A stretch of 9,489 nucleotides of DNA from Oscillospiraceae bacterium (GTDB lineage Bacteria > Bacillota > Clostridia > Oscillospirales > Ruminococcaceae). A program made the position numbers and the translations under genes. Shown here piece after piece: positions 1 to 6,325 of this stretch. The notes under the pieces are model-generated. The model was given only the letters and a program-made list of their open reading frames with translations, had not been told where the DNA came from and made no database searches. The stretch is taken from the NCBI GenBank assembly GCA_015067125.1, contig SVNB01000070.1, positions 1 to 9,489 of the forward strand, written 5' to 3'. How positions within the stretch are numbered: the stretch's first letter is position 1; each line of letters begins with the position of its first letter.

Positions 1-1701
1 AAAGACGGCACGGAATTCATCACGGACCGTTCCCGGGGAATTTCTGTTTATGCTTACAGCAAAGAAGCGCTGGAAGTTACCGGCGAGGACAGAACTTTTC
101 CCGGATATATAATTTACCGCATAAGGGAAGAAATTTCTTCCGTAATATACGAATATTTTATCGGCTGGCACGCGCCCTTTATGGAGCAGATACTTATCGG
201 CACAAGAGGAAAGCTTGAAAGCGAAATAACCGAAACATTCCGTCAAAGCGGCATAAGCCATATTCTGGCGGTTTCCGGACTGCACATGGTTATCGTTATT
301 TTTCTTTTCGAAAAGCTGATCCAAATCGCCAAACGAAAAAACACGCTTGAAAAGCATGATTTGCTTATATTGATTTTTGCCGTGCTTGCATATATGCTGA
401 TAGGCGGAATGGGTGTTTCCATAAGGCGCGCCGGCACCATGCTTATTGTCCGCTATGCGGTAAAAATTCTGCTTTACGGTTCCCACAGCATAGATAATCT
501 TGGCATTGCGGTAACGGCGGTGCTTGTAACAGACCCGATGGCCGCCTGTGACGCCGGATTTTTGATGTCAGCTTTTTCGTGCCTTTCCATCTGCGTTTTT
601 GCAGCTCCGCTTAAAGAATTTATTGTTAAAAAGCTGCTTTTCAAAGCCAAAAACCGTATTCTTTATTTTGCGGCGGAATCCTTTGCCGTAAGCACAAGCG
701 CGTTTTTTGCGGTTCTTCCGGTTTCCGCGGCGGTTTTTAAAGAGATTTATCCCGTTGCTTTGGTTTCCAATATATTTGCTTCTGTTTTTGCCGCACCGAT
801 AATCATTCTTGGTATAGCTACGGTTATTTTCGGCCTTCTGCCGGTTCTTGATTTTTTCGCCGGCGGCACTGCGGTTATATGCATGGTGTTTTCCGGCATG
901 CTTTACAGAATTGCGGATTTTTTTGCTTTTGAGGGTGATTTTATGTTTAACGCAGAAAGCCCGTGGGTGCTGCTTTGGATATTCGGCAGCGCGGTGCTCA
1001 TAATTGTTCCGGCTTTGGCTTCAAAATCTTTTAAGTATATTCCTTTTGGGGTTGTGCTTTCTGTATTTGTTCTTTGCGGCGGAATTTTTATAAATTATCT
1101 GCTGTTTTCCGGCAGCGCAAAAATAGAAATTTCCGCCATCGAGCACGGTACTGCCGTGGAATGCTCGAAAGGCAAAAGCCGCGTGCTCGTAGCACACGGC
1201 CTTGATGCTGATGATAAATACAATGTGGATTTTGCATCTTATTATGACGTTTTTATAAGCCTTGATGCATTTTCCGGCGCGGCAGAAGCAGAAATAGCTT
1301 CCGCGGAAAAAACAAAGCTTGCCCTTCTTTCTATGGGCGAAGCGGTTGAAAGATGCGAAGGCGCCTGTTTTGCCAAAGAAGGCGAGGTATCTTTTTGGGA
1401 AAACGGAAAGGTACACATAATCTCTTCCGGAGTATTCTGTGTTGATGCGGAAGAAATATCCCTTCTATACATTTCCGAAGAATGTGATATAATGGATATA
1501 GAACCAAAATTCCGCAAAGCGGATATAATCATTTTTGACGGGGTTTCTCCGGCAGAATACCCTTCTCTTCGCTGTGAATATATGATTCTTCGGCAGATGG
1601 AAGGGTTTTTTAGCGGAGCGGCGGAAACCGCTACCCTTAAAAAAGGCAGCATGGAATTTTACGGATATGACGGAAACATCAGGAAAGGATGGCTTTCTTA
1701 A
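1..1701 (+). CDS. comEC: ComEC/Rec2-family DNA uptake channel protein, 5'-truncated by the window edge, with degenerate C-terminal beta-lactamase-like domain
   Basis: The frame is open from base 1, so the gene starts outside the window; the ATG at 181 is internal. 566 residues are visible. ComEC is the inner-membrane channel that passes single-stranded DNA into the cytoplasm during transformation. The Competence domain is clear: the hallmark SHILAVSGLHM lies at about residues 86-96 (bases 256-288), followed by the usual SxRRAGTM-like segment near bases 418-441 and a series of hydrophobic helices to about base 1110. The tail from about 1110 to 1701 sits where family members carry a metallo-beta-lactamase-like domain. 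It begins KIEISAIEHGTAV where the family has a DVGQGD motif, and reads ISLDAFSGAA (1255-1284) where SHxHxDHxGG is expected, so all metal ligands are missing. The N-terminal OB/DUF4131 part is cut off. It is the first visible gene of an operon with holA. The family assignment is firm; competence in this organism is inference. Confidence 0.9.
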   Translation, partial: KDGTEFITDRSRGISVYAYSKEALEVTGEDRTFPGYIIYRIREEISSVIYEYFIGWHAPFMEQILIGTRGKLESEITETFRQSGISHILAVSGLHMVIVIFLFEKLIQIAKRKNTLEKHDLLILIFAVLAYMLIGGMGVSIRRAGTMLIVRYAVKILLYGSHSIDNLGIAVTAVLVTDPMAACDAGFLMSAFSCLSICVFAAPLKEFIVKKLLFKAKNRILYFAAESFAVSTSAFFAVLPVSAAVFKEIYPVALVSNIFASVFAAPIIILGIATVIFGLLPVLDFFAGGTAVICMVFSGMLYRIADFFAFEGDFMFNAESPWVLLWIFGSAVLIIVPALASKSFKYIPFGVVLSVFVLCGGIFINYLLFSGSAKIEISAIEHGTAVECSKGKSRVLVAHGLDADDKYNVDFASYYDVFISLDAFSGAAEAEIASAEKTKLALLSMGEAVERCEGACFAKEGEVSFWENGKVHIISSGVFCVDAEEISLLYISEECDIMDIEPKFRKADIIIFDGVSPAEYPSLRCEYMILRQMEGFFSGAAETATLKKGSMEFYGYDGNIRKGWLS

Positions 1702-2777
1702 TGATATTCAAGGATATGGACGAGGTAAGGCGCCATTTAAAAATCGGCGTACCCCTTCCCTGCTATTTTATCGGCGGTGCCGATGACCAGCGCAAACGCG
1801 CCATTCTTAACAAAATAATATCCGTTACCACAGAGGGCGGCACCGGCTTTGATAACCACCGTTTTTCCGGAAGCACCCCTGCGGATACCGTTGCGGATGC
1901 CGCTTTTGAAATAACCTTTGGCGGCGGCAGAAGATGCGTTGTCTGCGAAGACATACCCTTTGGCAGCATGGCAGAAAACGAATATAAAAAATTCGAACAG
2001 CTTGTGGCAGAAGTCTGCGGACTTGGCGGCAGCACTGTTCTGGTATTCTTTTTTGCTTCTATAGATACGGAAGCAAAAAAAGATTCCAAAGCAAAAACCT
2101 CTTCCAGAAAAAACTATATTGAATCCCTTAAAAAAATTATAGATAAATCCGGCGGCGGAGTTATTAAATGTGAAACCCCGACCGCGGCGGAACTTTGCAG
2201 CATGATAGAAAAGACCTGTTCAAAATACCACTGCAGTATTCCCCGGGATCTTTGTGCGTATATGGTTGAACGCTGCGGAAGCGATTCCGCACTTTTGATG
2301 AACGAGGCACGCAAGGTTGCGGAATACAAGGGTCAGGGCATCATCACAAAGGCGGATATCGACCTTATGACCTGTGCCACTCCGGATGCAAAAGTATTCG
2401 ACCTTTCTGCAAAAATTGCCGCAAGGGACCGCACGGGTGCTTTTGCGGTGCTTGAAGAACTGCGCGAAATGGGCGAAGCCGCTCCGCTTATTCTGAATAT
2501 CCTTTCCGGAATGTACATTGATATGTTCCGTGCAAAGGCCGCCCGCTCCTGCGGAAAAACCAAAAACGACATTGCCGCGGACTGGCCGAAAAGCTACCCT
2601 AAACCAAGGCAGTTTCTGATAGACAAAGCTTTTACCGCGCAAAGCAGATATTCCGCAAAATCGCTTCTTCTTTGTCTTGATATTCTTCTTGATGCGGAAC
2701 AGCGCATGAAAAGCACCGGCGGCAATGCGGATATAATACTTGATGAAACGGTTGCAAGGTTATTTTCCGTAAAATAA
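1701..2777 (+). CDS. holA: DNA polymerase III subunit delta (clamp-loader subunit HolA)
   Basis: HolA is the delta subunit of the clamp loader, which opens the beta sliding clamp and loads it at primer termini. The 358-residue product has the family's length and layout. An N-terminal AAA+-like but non-ATPase domain begins with a short beta segment, then YFIGGADDQRKR (about residues 23-34), where HolA has its Y-hyphen-G-D/E pattern. The middle domain includes RDLCAYMVERCGSD and LLMNEARKVAEY, matching the conserved L..E..K segment. A C-terminal helical collar domain follows (FDLSAKIAARDRTGAFAVLEEL and LLDAEQRMKSTGG, typical near the end of HolA). I chose the ATG at 1701, which overlaps the comEC stop by one base (TAATG), with AGGAAAGG at 1681-1688 as the ribosome binding site. 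The in-frame ATG at 1689 directly abuts that site and is unlikely. comEC followed by holA is a standard Firmicute order. The lysine/serine-rich stretch near 2075-2130 is a likely flexible loop. Confidence 0.93.
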   Translation: MIFKDMDEVRRHLKIGVPLPCYFIGGADDQRKRAILNKIISVTTEGGTGFDNHRFSGSTPADTVADAAFEITFGGGRRCVVCEDIPFGSMAENEYKKFEQLVAEVCGLGGSTVLVFFFASIDTEAKKDSKAKTSSRKNYIESLKKIIDKSGGGVIKCETPTAAELCSMIEKTCSKYHCSIPRDLCAYMVERCGSDSALLMNEARKVAEYKGQGIITKADIDLMTCATPDAKVFDLSAKIAARDRTGAFAVLEELREMGEAAPLILNILSGMYIDMFRAKAARSCGKTKNDIAADWPKSYPKPRQFLIDKAFTAQSRYSAKSLLLCLDILLDAEQRMKSTGGNADIILDETVARLFSVK

Positions 2778-2787
2778 CGGAGGATTC

Positions 2788-3399
2788 ATGGAAAATTCAC
2801 AAAAGCGTATTAAAATAAAAGAAACCATAATAGTCGAAGGCAAATACGACAAAATGCGTATTTCTCCGCTTTTTGATGCGAATATAATAGAGCTTGGCGG
2901 TTTTCAGATATACAATAACAAAGACAGGCTTGCGCTTATTCGCCGCATTGCGGAAAAAAGCGGAATTATAATCCTTACGGATTCGGATTCCGCAGGGTTT
3001 AAGCTGCGGCACTATATTTCTTCCGCGGTACCAAAGGCGCAGATAACAAACGTGTTTATTCCAAACGTTTTCGGAAAAGAAAAACGCAAGGCAAAACCCG
3101 GAAAAGAAAACCTTATCGGCGTGGAGGGTATGAGCACCGAAGTTCTTCTGGAAGCTTTTCGCAAGGCCGGAATAGACCCTGAAAACGAAAACGCTGAAAG
3201 AAAACCCGCTTTATCCAAAGCTTATCTTTATGAACTTGGCCTTTCCGGCGGAGCGGGTTCTGCCGAACTGCGCAGAAAACTTTGCGAATATTATTCTTTG
3301 CCAAAGCTGCTTTCCGCAAATTCTATTGCGGAAATTCTTCCCATAATAACAACAGAAAAAGAACTGCTTTTTGCGGTTGAAGAAATTAAAAAACAATGA
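2788..3399 (+). CDS. Toprim-domain protein of the ribonuclease M5 type with C-terminal DUF4093-like region
   Basis: The 203-residue product starts 10 bases after holA with an excellent GGAGG site. Residues 10-75 form a Toprim fold: IIVEGKYDK places the general acid/base Glu at residue 17, and IILTDSDSAGF places the metal-binding Asp pair at 65 and 67, so the active site looks intact. After it come FIPNVFGKEKRK and IGVEGMS, the latter resembling the GVEHA segment of RNase M5, and then a small helical tail (ELGLSGGAGSAELRRKL) like the DUF4093 region of RnmV homologues. RNase M5 trims the 5S rRNA precursor. This protein belongs to the same COG-type group, but it has the GGFQIYNNKD variant where Bacillus-type enzymes have TNGSA. 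It may therefore be a clostridial paralogous subfamily acting on another RNA or DNA, and I give no gene symbol. Its stop codon overlaps an out-of-frame ATG (ATGA) just ahead of the next gene. Confidence 0.8.
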   Translation: MENSQKRIKIKETIIVEGKYDKMRISPLFDANIIELGGFQIYNNKDRLALIRRIAEKSGIIILTDSDSAGFKLRHYISSAVPKAQITNVFIPNVFGKEKRKAKPGKENLIGVEGMSTEVLLEAFRKAGIDPENENAERKPALSKAYLYELGLSGGAGSAELRRKLCEYYSLPKLLSANSIAEILPIITTEKELLFAVEEIKKQ

Positions 3400-3400
3400 A

Positions 3401-3406
3401 AGGAGG
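3401..3406 (+). promoter_or_regulatory. Ribosome binding site fixing the GTG start of the MBOAT gene
   Basis: A perfect AGGAGG lies 7 bases before the GTG at 3414. The in-frame ATG at 3396 lies upstream of this site and inside the end of the preceding gene, so it cannot use it. This supports GTG at 3414 as the real start. Confidence 0.8.
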
Positions 3407-3413
3407 CGCCGCC

Positions 3414-4739
3414 GTGAATATTAACAGCCTTACGTTTTTGTTCTTTTTTCTTCCCGCGGCGCTGATTATATATAATCTTTCGCCCAAAAAGGCAAAAAGC
3501 GCCGTTCTGGCGGTTGTTTCCGCGCTTTTTCTTGCGCTTTCCCGGCCCGGGGAATTTTTGCTTTTTGCTGCGGATATTGTTTTGCTTTTTATTCTTTCGG
3601 AAGTTATGCTGAAAAGCGAAGAAAACGCCCGCAGAAAAAAGGCCGTTTTTATTTTTTCCATATTTATAAACGCGGCCGTGATTTTTTATTTTTCTTTAAA
3701 AAATCAGCTTTCCGGAGGATTTGCACCCTTTGCAGCCATGGTAATATCCTTTACGGCAATCGGATATTTTGTTGACCTTTATAAAGGCGAAGCAAAACCC
3801 ATACGCTCTTTTGCGGATTTTACGGTTTTTCTTGCGTTTTTCGGAAAGCTTTCCCGCGGGCCGCTTATTCGCGCCGGCCATGTGGAAGCAAACCCCATAA
3901 ATGAAAGTTTTTTCCTTTCCGAAACCGGAAACGGTCTTTATCTTTTTATCCGCGGCCTTGCAAAATACGTCGTTCTGGCTTCGCCCCTGGCGGCAATACA
4001 CGAACAGCTTGTTCTGGCAAATTATTCGGAAATTTCGATAGTGGGCGCGTGGCTGGATATGATCGTTTTTTCCATGATGATATTTTTTGATCTTTCCGGA
4101 TTCTGCGATATGGCAAGGGGCCTTGGCAAATGTTTTGGCATGGAACTTCCGCAGAACTTTTATTTTCCGTTCCAAAGCCCGACTGTTTCGGATTTTCTTG
4201 ACCGGTTTAACATGACCGTAACCGGTTTTTTCCGCCACTATATTTACGATGTTCTGCGCAACGATAAAAATTCCCGCCCGCAGTTTATAGTAAACACCAT
4301 TCTTATCTGCATGCTTTGCGGAATATGGTTTGGCATAGAGATGAACTTCATCTTCTGGGGACTTTATATTGCGGCATTTATAATAATAGAAGAACTTTTT
4401 CTTAAAAAAATACTTCTTGATATTCCAAGGCTTTTTGCAAGGGCATATACTTTTGCGGTAACGATGTTTTCCATGACCATTTTTTCCGCGGAGGATACAG
4501 CCTTTATTATCCCTTCGTTTAAGGCAATGTTCGGCATAAACGCCCCGATGATAACTTCGCAGGTTTCTTATATTGTTTCGCAGAATATGCTTTTGCTTGG
4601 CGTGGGCGCTTTTTTCCTTATCAGCGCGTTCAGTATGCTGATAAGATATTTAAGCAAAAAATCCCCTGTGGCATACAGCGTTTTTGCCGTTTTGGAAAGC
4701 GCCGTTCTGCTTGTGCTTATCGCGGCGGAACTTCTTTGA
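3414..4739 (+). CDS. MBOAT-family membrane O-acyltransferase-like protein lacking both signature histidines
   Basis: A 441-residue, very hydrophobic protein with about ten predicted membrane segments. It aligns by eye with AlgI/DltB-type MBOAT proteins: an N-terminal LTFLFFFLPAALIIYNL, then VISFTAIGYFVDLYKGE, DFTVFLAFFGKLSRGPLIR, FFDLSGFCDMARGLG and NFYFPF. In active relatives the next segments read RWHISLS, then GGNR, and then LWHG. Here they read RFNMTVT (Asn266, codon at 4209), RNDKNSR, and IWFGIEMNF (Phe306, codon at 4329). Both conserved histidines, including the one tied to catalysis in AlgI, are therefore replaced while the scaffold motifs remain. Active family members move acyl groups across the membrane for polymer or glycan O-acylation; this one may be a non-acylating transporter, scaffold or pseudo-enzyme. 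It is followed 36 bases later by an SGNH-like partner gene, the normal pairing for this family. The start is GTG at 3414. Confidence 0.85.
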   Translation: MNINSLTFLFFFLPAALIIYNLSPKKAKSAVLAVVSALFLALSRPGEFLLFAADIVLLFILSEVMLKSEENARRKKAVFIFSIFINAAVIFYFSLKNQLSGGFAPFAAMVISFTAIGYFVDLYKGEAKPIRSFADFTVFLAFFGKLSRGPLIRAGHVEANPINESFFLSETGNGLYLFIRGLAKYVVLASPLAAIHEQLVLANYSEISIVGAWLDMIVFSMMIFFDLSGFCDMARGLGKCFGMELPQNFYFPFQSPTVSDFLDRFNMTVTGFFRHYIYDVLRNDKNSRPQFIVNTILICMLCGIWFGIEMNFIFWGLYIAAFIIIEELFLKKILLDIPRLFARAYTFAVTMFSMTIFSAEDTAFIIPSFKAMFGINAPMITSQVSYIVSQNMLLLGVGAFFLISAFSMLIRYLSKKSPVAYSVFAVLESAVLLVLIAAELL

Positions 4740-4775
4740 TTTTTACAGTTTTTATGGAAGGAGGAGAATTCCGGA

Positions 4776-5861
4776 ATGAAAAAATTTGCTTCCTTTGCAA
4801 TAATTTTTATGATTCTTGCGGTAAGTGTTTCTGTAACCGCAAATATGATTGCCAATAAGGATTTTTCTTTTGATCCGGAAAATTTTGAAGCCGCCGTTTC
4901 GGAAAATCTTCCTTTTCGTGATTCCGTTTCTGACCTTATGGGAAGAATACGATATTTTTCCGGAGTGCGGCACTTCGGCGATATATACATCGGTACCGAC
5001 GGAAGTCTTCTTAAAGATATTGAAGAACCCACCTCCAGAATTTTTTCCGCCGCGAAAAGCTATATAACCGGCTATGCGGAAAAGAACCAGATAAAGCCGT
5101 ATTTTATGCTTGTTCCCACCGCGGCGGCTGTTTTGCAGCAGGAAATCGATGATTATGCCGCCGAAGAAATTTATAACCAGCGTATTATGATAAACAAAAT
5201 GTATTCCCAGTTTGAAGGAAAAGTCCGCACCACGGACGTTTATCAGACTATGTTCGACCACAGAAACGAATATATCTATTATCATACGGAAGATTCCCCT
5301 ACCGCCCTTGGAGGATACTATATATATTCCGAACTTTGCGACAGACTTGATATTCCCATGAACACCATGGATTCTTTTTCCGCGGTGTATGCGGCACACG
5401 GTTTTTACGGAAGCCTTGCGAATGATTTTTTCCTTCCTTATGCTTCTGCCGATTTTATCACCCTTTATGAATACACCGGAGAAAAATGTTCTTTTAACGT
5501 AAAACATATATATCCGGATAAAACTTCTTCCATAGACTGCCTTTTTATATACGATGGATCCGTTTTGGAAAACAAGCTTGATATGCTGCTTGGCGAACAT
5601 TCCCCGATAACGGAAATAACCAGAACAGAAGGTGCCTCCACAACCGGTTCCATTCTTATCTTCGGCGACAGCACCGCGCAAAGCTGGCTGCCTTTTCTGG
5701 CGGCAAACTATCTGCGCATAACCTTTGTGGATCTTGACGAGGCTTCGTATTCTCTTCTTAACAACATTGTTACCGAAGAATACGACCACGTTTTGTTTGC
5801 ATACAGCACCGCAAGCTTTTCTTCCGGAATCAACTTTGCAAACCTTGAATATATAGGATAA
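4776..5861 (+). CDS. DHHW/AlgX-like SGNH-fold extracytoplasmic protein with altered DHHW motif
   Basis: A 361-residue protein with an N-terminal signal anchor (hydrophobic residues about 5-22) that should place the rest outside the cell. It carries the DHHW-family layout: an early LPFRDSVSDL segment, then IYIGTDGSLLKDI, a central VPTAAAV stretch, and near the C-terminus FGDSTAQSWLPFLA, which is the block I Gly-Asp-Ser of SGNH-type hydrolases and acetyltransferases (Ser299, codon at 5670). The family-defining TDHHWT motif, which supplies the catalytic Asp and His in AlgX/AlgJ relatives, is replaced by TEDSPT (Glu172, codon at 5289), although the flanking YY and TALGGYYIY are preserved. The nucleophile block thus survives without its partners. 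It is the expected partner of the upstream MBOAT protein in a cell-surface O-acylation module, and probably translationally well expressed (AAGGAGGAG at 4758-4766). Activity is doubtful; a binding or scaffolding role is possible. Confidence 0.78.
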   Translation: MKKFASFAIIFMILAVSVSVTANMIANKDFSFDPENFEAAVSENLPFRDSVSDLMGRIRYFSGVRHFGDIYIGTDGSLLKDIEEPTSRIFSAAKSYITGYAEKNQIKPYFMLVPTAAAVLQQEIDDYAAEEIYNQRIMINKMYSQFEGKVRTTDVYQTMFDHRNEYIYYHTEDSPTALGGYYIYSELCDRLDIPMNTMDSFSAVYAAHGFYGSLANDFFLPYASADFITLYEYTGEKCSFNVKHIYPDKTSSIDCLFIYDGSVLENKLDMLLGEHSPITEITRTEGASTTGSILIFGDSTAQSWLPFLAANYLRITFVDLDEASYSLLNNIVTEEYDHVLFAYSTASFSSGINFANLEYIG

Positions 5862-5866
5862 AAGCA

Positions 5867-5898
5867 AAAAATCCCCGAACCGAAGTTCGGGGATTTTT
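5867..5898. terminator. Bidirectional Rho-independent terminator between convergent operons
   Basis: Inverted repeat with arms 5867-5880 and 5885-5898 (core ATCCCCGAAC / GTTCGGGGAT, extended by A/T runs) and a four-base loop. The + strand reading ends in TTTTT after the GC-rich stem, just after the stop at 5861. Read on the - strand the loop is TTCG closed by C-G, the very stable UUCG tetraloop, followed by T-rich sequence, so it also ends the transcript of the zinc-ribbon gene that stops at 5921. Confidence 0.9.
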
Positions 5899-5920
5899 AT
5901 TTAACTGAAAAATTCAAGAA

Positions 5921-6199
5921 TTATTCTTCGTTTTTCATTTTTGCGAAGCATTCGCTGCAATATACAGGGCGATCTTCTCTGGGTTTGAAGGGAACTTTTG
6001 CTTCACATCCGCATGCTGCACAGGTGGTGGTGTACATTTCTTTCTGGGTTTTGATTTTGTTCTTGCGTGCATCGCGGCATTCTTTGCAGCGCTGGGGCTC
6101 GTTTACAAATCCGCGCTCTGCATAGAATTCCTGTTCACCGGCGGTAAAAGTAAATTCTTTTCCGCATTCTTTGCACACTAAGGTTTTGTCTTCGTACAT
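5921..6199 (-). CDS. Small double zinc-ribbon protein (zf-trcl type)
   Basis: The 92-residue product begins MYEDKTLVCKECGKEF, the typical opening of the probable zinc-binding zf-trcl family, followed by the family's FTAGEQEFYAERGF and NEPQRCKECR. The first ribbon uses C9-x2-C12 and C38-x2-C41. A second uses C60-x2-C63 and C81-x2-C84 (TCAACG and VYCSEC), like the CxxC domain often fused to it. The role is unknown; nucleic-acid binding or a translation/stress link is often supposed but is not shown here. I chose ATG at 6199 because the family starts here and a good AAGAGG site lies 7-8 bases upstream (6208-6213). A longer in-frame reading from 6283 adds 28 residues with no family resemblance. 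It lies 126 bases downstream of the sigma gene on the same strand and may be co-transcribed with it or use its own promoter. Confidence 0.88.
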   Translation of the reverse strand: MYEDKTLVCKECGKEFTFTAGEQEFYAERGFVNEPQRCKECRDARKNKIKTQKEMYTTTCAACGCEAKVPFKPREDRPVYCSECFAKMKNEE

Positions 6200-6236
6200 T
6201 GTTTTTACCTCTTCTTTTTCGAATAAATGTATTTGC

Positions 6237-6276
6237 CCTTGGTTTACCACAACCGCTGAAAAGAAACGTTGCAAGG
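6237..6276 (-). other. Possible stem-loop in the leader of the zinc-ribbon gene
   Basis: On the - strand, CCTTG (6272-6276) can pair with CAAGG (6237-6241), and the adjoining CAAC (6268-6271) with GTTG (6250-6253), giving a nine-pair hairpin with an eight-base bulge about 40 bases before the start codon. It could be a regulatory leader structure, but no known riboswitch class is recognised and chance pairing is possible. Confidence 0.25.
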
Positions 6277-6293
6277 TTGCCACGGAGCATTCG

Positions 6294-6321
6294 TATATAC
6301 AGCCAGATGGCTACATACCAA
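6294..6321 (-). promoter_or_regulatory. Weak candidate promoter for the zinc-ribbon gene
   Basis: On the - strand TTGGTA (6316-6321) and TATATA (6294-6299) are 16 bases apart, directly after the sigma gene stop at 6326. The match is modest. The alternative is read-through from the sigma gene promoter. An imperfect hairpin (AGCC/GGCT around 6301-6314) lies in the spacer. Confidence 0.3.
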
Positions 6322-6325
6322 AAAA

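Noticed and set aside
181..183. ATG as the start of comEC
   Set aside because: The frame is open back to base 1, and the upstream residues match the ComEC region preceding the channel domain; the gene starts outside the window.
1689..1691. ATG at 1689 as holA start
   Set aside because: It directly abuts the AGGAAAGG ribosome binding site with no spacing; the ATG at 1701 has workable spacing and couples to the comEC stop.
3396..3398. ATG at 3396 as MBOAT gene start
   Set aside because: It lies upstream of the AGGAGG site and overlaps the preceding stop; the extra residues KGGAAV only translate the ribosome binding site.
4752..5867. Open reading frame of 371 codons on the - strand across the DHHW gene
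   Set aside because: Same codon-aligned shadow effect, and it would start inside the terminator region; the + strand gene has clear family motifs and a strong ribosome binding site.
6200..6283. 28-residue N-terminal extension of the zinc-ribbon protein
   Set aside because: The family begins at MYEDK, and the extension reads through the ribosome binding site and possible leader structure.
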